Shown one piece after another: positions 8,074 to 14,456 of a stretch of DNA of 22,975 nucleotides. This DNA comes from CAYMQB01 sp964392665 (GTDB taxonomy: Bacteria; Hydrothermota; E44-bin80), in contig CAYMQB010000045.1 of the NCBI GenBank assembly GCA_964392665.1, positions 1 to 22,975 of the forward strand, read 5' to 3'. The first letter of the stretch is position 1; every line of letters begins with the position of its first letter. The notes beneath the pieces were generated by a model. That model did not search any database, had not been told where the DNA came from, and worked only from the letters and a program-made list of their open reading frames with translations. The position numbers and the translations under genes were made by a program.

Positions 8074-8775
8074 CCTTTTGTGCTTCCTATCAAGAATCCT
8101 TTCAGGATGCCATTGTATACCAATCAAGAATCTTCCTTCGGGATTCACAAGCTCTACTGCTTCTATTCCACCATCCAAGGTATTAGCAGTTACTTTTAGC
8201 CCTTTACCAATGTATTCAGGATTTATGGCTTGATGGTGTGCGGAATTCACGAGAATTCTATCCTGCTTGATAACTTCGTGCAATATACTTTCCCTTTCAA
8301 TCGTAATCCAGTGCTGATTATCAAGCGTTTTACTCTTCTTGTAATGAACATCGACATTATCAATATGCTGAATTACCTTACCACCGAGTGCGATATTCAT
8401 CAACTGAATCCCTGCACAGATACCCAGGACAGGTTTTCTTGTATTCAACACCTTTTTTGCAAGATACATATCTGCATTAGCTCTCTGTCTGTGAATGGGT
8501 TTTGTCTCGGGGTGTTTCTTCTCTCCATATAAATCAGGAGGATAATCATTTCCTCCCTCAAAAACAAAACCATCCGCAGAATCAATATAGTAATCGAGTT
8601 CATTTGTGTCACTGAAAGGCGGTATTAGCAGAACCGCTCCACCGTACATTCGTATCGCATCCGCATAAGCAATGTGAATGCTATAAGAATCTCTAAATTT
8701 AACGTTTTGCGGATTTATTCCGTTATATTCCAGGTAAGACATATTTATTCCAATAAGCGGCTTCTTCTGTTTCAT
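8017..8775 (-). CDS. Class I glutamine amidotransferase (peptidase C26, gamma-Glu-GABA hydrolase-like)
   Basis: 252 residues with the full catalytic triad: nucleophile C120 in L-G-I-C-A-G-I-Q, and H223/E225 in Q-W-H-P-E. The oxyanion-side motif V-F-E-G-G-N-D-Y-P-P and the S-A-H-H-Q-A-I segment are characteristic of the PuuD-type peptidase C26 family, which cleaves gamma-glutamyl amides. The start ATG overlaps the uvrA stop as ATGA, so it is translationally coupled to uvrA. No polyamine genes are nearby, so the substrate is open and puuD is not assigned. The 3' end overlaps the convergent peptidase gene. Confidence 0.9.
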   Translation of the reverse strand: MKQKKPLIGINMSYLEYNGINPQNVKFRDSYSIHIAYADAIRMYGGAVLLIPPFSDTNELDYYIDSADGFVFEGGNDYPPDLYGEKKHPETKPIHRQRANADMYLAKKVLNTRKPVLGICAGIQLMNIALGGKVIQHIDNVDVHYKKSKTLDNQHWITIERESILHEVIKQDRILVNSAHHQAINPEYIGKGLKVTANTLDGGIEAVELVNPEGRFLIGIQWHPERILDRKHKRLIFEAFLTATRFSSFKSF

Positions 8776-11549
8776 CCGTTTTCGAATTCCTTTCTTAAAA
8801 AATCACCGGTATAAGATCCCTTGCACCTCGTCAGCTCTTCTGGTGTGCCCTGGGCAACGATATTTCCCCCTTCATCTCCACCTTCGGGTCCTAGGTCGAT
8901 TACATAGTCAGCACATTTTATAACATCCAGATTGTGCTCTATTATCAGAACGGTATTACCCTTCTTGACAAGCCTTGCCAGTACATCAAGAAGCATCTTT
9001 ACATCTTCAAAATGCAAACCTGTTGTGGGTTCGTCCAGAATATACAATGTATTCCCCGTAGCGATCTTCGAAAGTTCTCTTGCCAATTTCACTCGCTGAG
9101 CTTCCCCACCCGAAAGGGTTGTTGCAGCCTGTCCGAGCTTTATGTAACCCAATCCAACATCATAAAGCAACGTCAGTCTTCGTTTAATCCTATAAATATT
9201 CTTGAAAAGCTTGGTTCCCTCAGTTACTGTCATATCAAGAACATCCGCTATGTTTTTTCCCTTATATCTTACATCAAGTGTTTCACGATTGAATCTTTTC
9301 CCATTGCAAACCTCACAGGGGATATACACATCCGGGAGAAAGTGCATCTCAATCCTTATAATACCGTTACCTCTACACGCTTCACATCTTCCACCTTTCA
9401 CATTAAAACTGAATCTCCCTGGTTTGTATCCGCGAATTTTTGATTCGTGAAGGTTACTGAAAAGCTCTCGAATATAAGTAAAAATGCCCGTATAGGTTGC
9501 TGGATTCGATCTTGGTGTCCTACCAATGGGAGATTGATCAATATTGATAACTCTGTCTATGAATTCAAGCCCTTCAATTGATTTGTGTTCTCCAACGGGC
9601 TTTCTGGACCTGTAAAACTGTTTTGCCAGTGCTCTATAAAGAATATCATTCATCAAACTACTCTTTCCCGAACCGGAAACCCCGGTGATGCATACGAACA
9701 ATCCAAGAGGGATTTTCACGTCTATGGATTTCAGATTGTTGTGTTTTGCCCCCCTTACGGTTAAAAATCTACGACTAACCTTCCTTCTTACTCGAGGAAC
9801 ATCTATCTTTCTTTTACCTGAAAGATACATCCCTGTTATCGATCGTTTCTCCTTAACGATGTCCTTAATGGTTCCAACGGCTATTACCTTTCCTCCATAC
9901 TCGCCTGCACCTGGACCTAAATCTATGATGTGGTCTGCTGCAACTATTGTTTGTCTGTCGTGCTCAACCACTATCACAGTATTTCCAATATCTCTCAGAT
10001 TTTTCAACGTCCTTAGTAACCTTTTATTGTCTCTCTGATGCAAACCTACACTCGGTTCATCGAGAATGTATAGAACACCCATTAGCCCCGAACCTATCTG
10101 TGTTGCAAGATGAACCCTCTGCATCTCTCCACCGGAAAGAGAATCGAATGCTCTGCTAAGCGTTAAATAATCAAGCCCTACATTAACGAGAAAACCCAAT
10201 CTGCTGCTTATCTCTTTCACAACCTGGTGAACTATAGAAGATTCTCTTTTTGTTAGAATAAGTCCCTTCTTAAAAAATAGCAAAGCGTCTTTTATGGACA
10301 TCTGCACAATATCGTCGATATTCTTACTGTGAACAATAATAGAAAGTGCTTCCTCTTTTAAGCGAGCACCTTTGCACGCAGGACAAGGAAGCACTGACAT
10401 ATATTGCTCTATTTCGAATCTTACCCAATCCGACTCCGTTTCCCTGTATCTTCTCATCAGGTATGGAATAATTCCATCAAAATCCACATTTCCATCCTCA
10501 CCATATAGCAAAATATTTTTTATATCTTCTGAAATTTCGGACCAGGCTGTATTCAAATCGAATTTGTATTTTGAAGCGATGTGTTCAAGTTTTGATAGAA
10601 TCCAATTACCTTTTGGTTCTCCCCAAGGACCTATGGTGCCTTCAAGAATAGAGAGGTTTTTGTTTATTATAAGAAGCTCTTCGTCTATCTCCATTCTTGT
10701 TCCCAAACCTCCACATTCCGGACAGGCACCGTAAGGATTGTTGAAAGAAAAGAATCTCGGCGTAATTTCTCCATAACTTATGTTGCAGTGAGGACAGGAA
10801 AGATATTCACTAAATAAAATTTCTTCTGCTCCTTTTCTTGTAACAATCAACTGCCCTTCACCTTCACCTAATGCAATCTCCACAGAATCTGCAATTCTTT
10901 TTCTCATCCCCTTTTTTGTAACTAACCTATCGATGACAATTTCAATAGAGTGTTTTCTTTTTCTATCCAATTGAGGTGTAGCCTCTATATCATATATCTT
11001 ACCATCAATTCTTACCCTTACAAAACCCTTTCGTTGAGTAGATTTAAATAAATCTCTGTGCTCACCTCTTTTACCTTTAACAAGTGGAGCAAGGACCATT
11101 ATTCTTTCGTCTTTTGGAAACTTCAGAATAATGTCAGTAATCTGGTCAGAGGTTTGCTTCACAATAGGTCTGCCACATTTGTAACAATACGGAATACCGA
11201 TATTTGCAAAAAGCAACCTTAGATAATCGTAAATCTCCGTCACCGTTCCGACAGTCGAACGTGGGTTCTTCGAAGCACTCCGTTGCTGGATTGAAATTGC
11301 AGGTGAGAGACCTTCGATAAAGTCAACATCAGGTTTATCCATTATTCCAAGGAATTGTCTCGCGTACGCAGAAAGTGATTCCACATATCTTCTCTGACCC
11401 TCGGCATAAATCGTATCAAAAGCAAGTGAACTCTTCCCAGAACCAGAGATTCCCGTGATTACAGAAAATCTATCCCTTGGTATTTCGACATCGATATTCT
11501 TTAAATTGTGGACCCTTACGCCTTTTATGTTTATCTTTTTACTTGACAT
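8772..11549 (-). CDS. uvrA: Excinuclease ABC subunit A
   Basis: 925 residues, normal length for UvrA, the DNA damage recognition ATPase of nucleotide excision repair. It has two ABC modules: Walker A G-I-S-G-S-G-K-S (33-40) and G-V-S-G-S-G-K-S (near 620); ABC signatures L-S-G-G-E-M-Q-R and L-S-G-G-E-A-Q-R; Walker B/Q-loop strings L-Y-I-L-D-E-P-S-V-G-L-H and L-Y-I-L-D-E-P-T-T-G-L-H. Zinc-finger cysteine pairs are C-P-H-C...C-P-E-C in the first half and C-E-A-C...C-E-V-C in the second. The start at 11549 has a modest ribosome site (AAGGGAA). The only clear promoter upstream is that of tRNA-Ala, 52 bases beyond, so read-through from the tRNA is likely. Confidence 0.97.
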   Translation of the reverse strand: MSSKKINIKGVRVHNLKNIDVEIPRDRFSVITGISGSGKSSLAFDTIYAEGQRRYVESLSAYARQFLGIMDKPDVDFIEGLSPAISIQQRSASKNPRSTVGTVTEIYDYLRLLFANIGIPYCYKCGRPIVKQTSDQITDIILKFPKDERIMVLAPLVKGKRGEHRDLFKSTQRKGFVRVRIDGKIYDIEATPQLDRKRKHSIEIVIDRLVTKKGMRKRIADSVEIALGEGEGQLIVTRKGAEEILFSEYLSCPHCNISYGEITPRFFSFNNPYGACPECGGLGTRMEIDEELLIINKNLSILEGTIGPWGEPKGNWILSKLEHIASKYKFDLNTAWSEISEDIKNILLYGEDGNVDFDGIIPYLMRRYRETESDWVRFEIEQYMSVLPCPACKGARLKEEALSIIVHSKNIDDIVQMSIKDALLFFKKGLILTKRESSIVHQVVKEISSRLGFLVNVGLDYLTLSRAFDSLSGGEMQRVHLATQIGSGLMGVLYILDEPSVGLHQRDNKRLLRTLKNLRDIGNTVIVVEHDRQTIVAADHIIDLGPGAGEYGGKVIAVGTIKDIVKEKRSITGMYLSGKRKIDVPRVRRKVSRRFLTVRGAKHNNLKSIDVKIPLGLFVCITGVSGSGKSSLMNDILYRALAKQFYRSRKPVGEHKSIEGLEFIDRVINIDQSPIGRTPRSNPATYTGIFTYIRELFSNLHESKIRGYKPGRFSFNVKGGRCEACRGNGIIRIEMHFLPDVYIPCEVCNGKRFNRETLDVRYKGKNIADVLDMTVTEGTKLFKNIYRIKRRLTLLYDVGLGYIKLGQAATTLSGGEAQRVKLARELSKIATGNTLYILDEPTTGLHFEDVKMLLDVLARLVKKGNTVLIIEHNLDVIKCADYVIDLGPEGGDEGGNIVAQGTPEELTRCKGSYTGDFLRKEFENG

Positions 11550-11600
11550 TTCCCTTGAAATATTCTTGTTAATTTTGTCTGGAACATTTCATATAAGAAA

Positions 11601-11673
11601 TGGAGCAGAGCGGACTTGAACCGCCGACCTGTGCGTTGCGAACGCACCGCTCTCCCGGCTGAGCTACTGCCCC
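11601..11673 (-). tRNA. tRNA-Ala (anticodon CGC)
   Basis: The minus strand folds as a full cloverleaf of 73 bases. The acceptor stem GGGGCAG/CTGCTCC contains the G3:U70 pair that identifies alanine tRNAs. The D arm is GCTC/GAGC. The anticodon stem GTGCG/CGCAC closes the loop TTCGCAA, giving anticodon CGC (codon GCG). The T arm has TTCAAGT. The discriminator base is A, followed by TTT, so the 3' CCA is not encoded and must be added enzymatically. Confidence 0.96.
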
Positions 11674-11688
11674 AATTTATGACTTGTC

Positions 11689-11717
11689 ATTATAAACAAA
11701 AAATTATCCTATGTCAA
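11689..11717 (-). promoter_or_regulatory. Consensus sigma-70 promoter of tRNA-Ala (and probably uvrA)
   Basis: On the minus strand TTGACA (11717..11712), a 17-base spacer and TATAAT (11694..11689): a perfect consensus, as expected for a stable RNA gene. The expected start is about 11682, leaving a 5' leader of about 9 bases before the mature tRNA. No terminator lies between the tRNA and uvrA. Confidence 0.88.
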
Positions 11718-11785
11718 GAGTTTTGGACTAATTTTTTATGATTCAGGCAATAGAGCATGCGTCCTTAGAAATTTTGTTGCCCCCT

Positions 11786-11938
11786 GTCATTCTGGTTAAT
11801 ACCCTGATTTTTTCACAATCCCGTAATTTCAGCGTCTCGTAAATATTGTAATTCTGAGCAAGCAATAGTTTTTGACTTACGAAGAATCTCGGTGTCAGAT
11901 TCTTCCATAGTCCTTAATATTTGCTTACCCGGAATGAC
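11786..11938. repeat. MITE-like/REP-like intergenic element
   Basis: The segment starts with GTCATTCTGG (11786-11795) and ends with its near inverse CCGGAATGAC (11929-11938). Inside is a perfect 9-bp inverted repeat GAAGAATCT/AGATTCTTC (11881-11889, 11897-11905). Words from it (CTGTCATTCTG, TCTTCCATA, TTACCCGGA) recur at 20615-20660. No coding potential is apparent. It accounts for most of the gap before the selenoprotein promoter. Confidence 0.5.
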
Positions 11939-11998
11939 GCAACTGATAAACCGTTCTGAAGCGAAATTGAACCGATCATAAAAAAACCAAAAAAATAC

Positions 11999-12027
11999 TT
12001 GACAAGAATATAAAAATCCTGTATAAC
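11999..12027 (+). promoter_or_regulatory. Sigma-70 promoter of the selenoprotein gene
   Basis: TTGACA (11999-12004), a 17-base spacer, TATAAC (12022-12027). The predicted start near 12034 gives a leader of about 32 bases that holds the strong ribosome site AAAAGGAGGTGAAAA directly before the ATG at 12066. Confidence 0.8.
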
Positions 12028-12065
12028 ATATCAAAGTAGTAGAGATTAACAAAAGGAGGTGAAAA

Positions 12066-12839
12066 ATGAAAACGTTCTTGTTAGTGATTTCATTATTGCT
12101 TCTTTTATGTCTTCCGGTTTTTGCCGGTCCCAACATCGGTGACCCGTGCCCAAACTTCACTCTGCCTGATACATTATATAATTACCACAGCCTTACAGAT
12201 TATCAGGGAGATGTCATTTTCCTGAACCTTGGAGAATCATGGTGAGGTAGCTGTCAATCTGAGTATCAGGTTATGACACAGTTGCAGCAGTATTATGATA
12301 ACCAGAGTAAACCCGTGCAGGTGCTTGTTGTTGATATACTTGAATCAATGGCAATCACAAAACAGATACAGAGGACTTACGGCATTGAACCCCCCTGTTT
12401 GAACGACCAGCCAGGGACTGTTTGGTCTGCCTATCACTGGGATAACTATATTCCCTCCAATTTTGTCATCCAGAGAGACCAGGACCAAACACTGTTTTAC
12501 AGAGCACATACTATGACACTCTCATCGATGGAGTACTGGATTGATCAGGCTCTGGCAGTTAATGTTGCCGAAACACCGGCAACAACCGTTAAAACAACTT
12601 TGAAAACCTCAAGCATATCCCGCAACAGAGTGGCAATAAACTACAGTCTGCAAAACAGAAGAAATATCAAACTCACAGTCTATAATACCTCAGGAAAGCT
12701 CGTTACAAACCTTACGCAGGGGCTGAAGAATAGCGGATACTACACGACAAATTGGTATCCCAAGCAGAATGGTATCTACTTCGTCAGACTAAATGTTGAA
12801 GGACAAATCTTTACAGCTAAAGTCGTAATTCTCAAGTGA
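12066..12839 (+). CDS. Exported thioredoxin-fold selenoprotein (in-frame UGA = Sec60) with C-terminal sorting tail
   Basis: 257 residues if the UGA at 12243-12245 is read as selenocysteine. Residues 1-20 are a signal peptide (M-K-T-F-L-L..., cleavage after V-F-A). A TlpA/AhpC-TSA-like thioredoxin domain follows: G-D-P-C-P-N-F-T-L-P, G-D-V-I-F-L-N-L-G-E-S-W-U60-G-S-C63, and the cis-Pro segment Y-I-P-S-N-F-V-I. Sec60 replaces the first Cys of the usual W-C-x-x-C redox site, and C63 is kept. Residues about 200-257 are a FlgD-like/type IX-like tail ending K-V-V-I-L-K. Strong evidence that the gene is intact: optimal ribosome site and promoter, an open frame on both sides of the UGA, a SECIS-like hairpin after it, and a perfect terminator. 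The gene ends in TGA, so UGA is also a stop in this genome. Ordinary annotation would start at the ATG at 12273 and lose the signal and active site. The alternative is a nonsense mutation of a Cys codon. Confidence 0.82.
12246..12278 (+). promoter_or_regulatory. Bacterial SECIS-like hairpin immediately after the UGA
   Basis: Lower stem TGTCA (12252-12256) pairs with TGACA (12274-12278). Upper stem ATCTGA (12257-12262) pairs with TCAGGT (12266-12271) with one U-G pair. A 2-base bulge (TA) lies on the 3' side, and the apical loop is GTA. The loop begins 17 bases after the UGA and its first base is G. As I recall the bacterial SECIS model, it expects a loop about 16-37 bases downstream with a G in its first two positions, so both points fit. 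Confidence 0.7.
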
Positions 12840-12854
12840 AATTCAAAACAAGCT

Positions 12855-12892
12855 AAAAAAGCCGGATACTTTTGTGTCTGGCTTTTTTGTTT
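12855..12892 (+). terminator. Intrinsic terminator after the selenoprotein gene
   Basis: The stem AAAAAAGCCGGATAC (12855-12869) pairs with GTGTCTGGCTTTTTT (12874-12888) over a TTTT loop and merges into a T-run. It begins 16 bases after the stop codon. The A/T symmetry might let it act on both strands. Confidence 0.9.
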
Positions 12893-12957
12893 CCAGATTA
12901 TTGGATACTTCCCTTAATATCCAATGTTTGCATTTTTAGCCAATTGATTGAAATAAC

Positions 12958-12986
12958 TTGATTTTCCATCCCAATTATATTATAAT
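12958..12986 (+). promoter_or_regulatory. Sigma-70 promoter of coaE; probably gives a leaderless mRNA
   Basis: TTGATT (12958-12963), a 17-base spacer, TATAAT (12981-12986). The predicted start at 12993-12995 touches the ATG at 12996. There is no ribosome site. The in-frame TTG at 12987 would lie before the transcription start and is rejected as start codon. Confidence 0.78.
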
Positions 12987-12995
12987 TTGATTGAA

Positions 12996-13592
12996 ATGAA
13001 AAACCGAAGAAAGTTTATTATCGGACTTACAGGAAATATAGCATCAGGAAAATCAGAAGTGGGTGAAATCTTCAAGAACAATGGCTTCTACATCATTGAA
13101 GCTGATTTCATAGGTTGGCAGGTTCTTGAAGATGAAAAAATCAAAAAAAAAATAACATCACTCTTTGCTAATGTAATAAAGGACGGAAAAATCGACAGAC
13201 AGAAGTTAGGCAGCATTGTCTTCTCCAGTAGTAAAAAACTCAAGATTTTGAATTCCATCGTTCATCCTCCTTTACTATCCAAATTGAAAAAGATAATAGA
13301 GGACTCTCACGAAAATTACATTATCGTCATTGCAGCACTAATTTTCGAATGGGGAATAGAAGATTGGTTTGACAAGACCATTCTTGTGGTTTCAGACAAA
13401 AAGATAAAAATCGAAAGACTCATGAAAAAGGGGTTTACTGAAGCAGAATCACTCAAAAGAATTAACTCTCAGATGGATACTCAGGAGGCAGTGGCAAAAA
13501 GCGATTTTGTGATCAAAAATAATGGAACTGCGAGCCAACTCAAAAACAAAACTCTAAAATGCTTAAATTCATTAAAGCCTTTTAAAAACTGA
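12996..13592 (+). CDS. coaE: Dephospho-CoA kinase
   Basis: 198 residues, normal for CoaE, which phosphorylates the ribose 3'-OH of dephospho-CoA in the last step of CoA synthesis. The P-loop is G-L-T-G-N-I-A-S-G-K-S. It is followed by the substrate-site equivalent I-E-A-D-F-I (usually D-A-D-x-I), H-P-P in the S-I-V-H-P-P-L segment, an I-A-A-L-I-F-E-W lid-core strand (usually P-L-L-F-E), and S-Q-M-D-T-Q-E-A, the usual R-x-x-x-Q-x-x-x-x-x-K region. The replacement of the first Asp of D-A-D by Glu and of the Pro before the Leu-Phe-Glu strand is slightly divergent. It is monocistronic between the selenoprotein terminator and the convergent RNA. Confidence 0.93.
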   Translation: MKNRRKFIIGLTGNIASGKSEVGEIFKNNGFYIIEADFIGWQVLEDEKIKKKITSLFANVIKDGKIDRQKLGSIVFSSSKKLKILNSIVHPPLLSKLKKIIEDSHENYIIVIAALIFEWGIEDWFDKTILVVSDKKIKIERLMKKGFTEAESLKRINSQMDTQEAVAKSDFVIKNNGTASQLKNKTLKCLNSLKPFKN

Positions 13593-13631
13593 GTACTCGG
13601 TCGAGCGAGACCGATAACAAATTCTGTGTAT

Positions 13632-13706
13632 AAAAAAAACTGGCAGGTCGACCAAAAGGATTTTTTGGGTGTGGTGGGATAAAAGGGGGGATAAGGTCAA
13701 CCTGCC
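13632..13706 (-). terminator. Large-loop intrinsic terminator of the small RNA
   Basis: The arms 13695-13706 and 13642-13653 form a GC-rich stem, followed on the minus strand by AG and eight Ts (13639..13632). The loop is unusually long (41 bases). The plus-strand side lacks a T-run, so the direction is minus. Confidence 0.65.
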
Positions 13707-13769
13707 GAGGTTCTTAATTTCAATTTCAAACAACTTTCTCAGGCGATTATTGTTTACTTCTATTGTGTA
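13632..13769 (-). ncRNA. Candidate small RNA with C-rich loop
   Basis: On the minus strand a perfect promoter (13776-13804) predicts a transcript of about 138 bases from near 13769 to a terminator ending at 13632. No convincing coding frame or ribosome site lies in it. A 5' part can pair GCC(T)GAG with CTCGGC. The last half is a 12-bp stem (GGCAGGTTGACC with GGTCGACCTGCC, one C-A mismatch) holding a 41-base pyrimidine-rich loop. The loop contains a run of six Cs followed by TTTT and two further CCC runs. Such exposed C-rich stretches can pair with G-rich ribosome sites, so a trans-acting regulatory RNA is plausible. It does not match my recollection of tmRNA, SRP RNA or RNase P motifs. It converges on coaE. 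Confidence 0.6.
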
Positions 13770-13775
13770 TAGTTT

Positions 13776-13804
13776 ATTATAATAAACATCCACGCTTTTG
13801 TCAA
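13776..13804 (-). promoter_or_regulatory. Perfect-consensus promoter with no downstream protein gene
   Basis: On the minus strand TTGACA (13804..13799), 17 bases, TATAAT (13781..13776). The only thing downstream before the convergent coaE end is the hairpin with T-run at 13632-13706. Perfect consensus is otherwise seen here only at the tRNA. Confidence 0.8.
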
Positions 13805-13929
13805 GTAAAAAAACACAGTAAAACAAACACTTTTTGTAACTTGTTTTATTCCTTTGCTTACACTATGATTTTTTTTCTATTGTTAATCCCAAATTCACTA
13901 ATCCATACTACCAATCGCTGAATTGCATC

Positions 13930-14098
13930 CTTACAGTCCCTGAATCTTATCTAACAGGGAATTAAAGAGATTTTATTTTCGTTTTGCCGTCCCACAGGGA
14001 CTCAAACCGTGCTGAAAGCACCAATACCGTTCTGAACAGAGCGAGGAATCCCTACCGTTGTGAAGCAACTTTTCTTCCTCTTACAGTCCCTGTAGATC
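13930..14098. repeat. Cluster of short hairpin repeats between coaE region and YlbF-like gene
   Basis: The cluster contains TCCCTG/CAGGGA (13937-13942, 13955-13960), GTCCC-ACA-GGGAC (13989-14001), and three ACC-led mini-hairpins. These are GTGCT-GAA-AGCAC, GTTCT-GAAC-AGAGC and GTTGT-GAA-GCAAC, at about 14009, 14029 and 14057. The word TTACAGTCCCTG occurs at 13931 and again near 14081. The stems differ but remain paired. There is no coding potential and no regular repeat-spacer period. The rest of 13805-14117 is AT-rich with nothing recognised. Confidence 0.5.
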
Positions 14099-14117
14099 TG
14101 CTTTGGAAGGACCGAGT

Positions 14118-14456
14118 TTAATCTGTCTCTGTTCCTTGTTTTATTGCCCTTTCGATTTTTTCCATTAATGATATATATATGTTCTCGCTTTTTACAAACT
14201 CCCGGAAAGTACTACTCTCTGATATTTCCTTCTCCAGCGTTTTTATCTCTTGCTTTTCACTAACCTCGATAGCCTTCCCTTCCTTCAATTTCGTATCCTG
14301 CAATTTCTCCTTCTCCTGAAGGCTTTTTAGCTGCTCCTGCACTGATTTGTTTTTTTTTAACTCCTCGCTTGCCTTTCTGAACCCTTTCCATTCATTACTT
14401 TTTCTTATTGCTTCACCAAGTTCCTCTGCCTTTTTCAAAATGTCCTTTTCAGTCAC
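14118..14456 (-). CDS. YlbF/YmcA family (DUF964-like) protein
   Basis: 112 residues, almost entirely charged helix. Its composition and pattern (A-x-x-L-x-x-A-I-x-x-S-x-x-x-x-x-F near the start, a Lys/Glu-rich middle, F-V-x-S-E-N...L-x-x-I-x-x-A-I at the end) fit the Com_YlbF family of small helical proteins. Relatives in Bacillus act in complexes that affect RNase Y, competence and biofilm genes. The ATG overlaps the stop of the upstream ATPase gene (ATGA), so the two are coupled and probably functionally linked. Its role here is unknown. Family assignment is by pattern only. Confidence 0.7.
   Translation of the reverse strand: MTEKDILKKAEELGEAIRKSNEWKGFRKASEELKKNKSVQEQLKSLQEKEKLQDTKLKEGKAIEVSEKQEIKTLEKEISESSTFREFVKSENIYISLMEKIERAIKQGTETD

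Noticed and set aside
11813..12160. 115-codon minus-strand frame
   Set aside because: It runs across the repeat element and antisense to the selenoprotein promoter and signal peptide. No ribosome site or family features.
12273..12839. Stand-alone gene starting at the ATG at 12273
   Set aside because: It lacks a ribosome site, begins inside the hairpin and lacks signal peptide and active site. The frame is open upstream through one UGA to a perfect start at 12066.
12066..12839. Pseudogene or UGA-recoding genetic code (UGA = Trp or Gly)
   Set aside because: UGA ends this gene, uvrA and the ATPase gene, so a changed code is excluded. A nonsense mutation remains possible, but the exact catalytic position, SECIS-like hairpin and intact signals favour Sec.
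13664..13690. G-quadruplex on the plus strand
   Set aside because: Separate G-runs are too few and irregular for a convincing four-run motif. The region is better explained as the C-rich loop of a minus-strand RNA.
13930..14098. CRISPR array or relic
   Set aside because: Palindromic GTCCC-type words look repeat-like, but there is no regular repeat length or spacing and no cas gene nearby.
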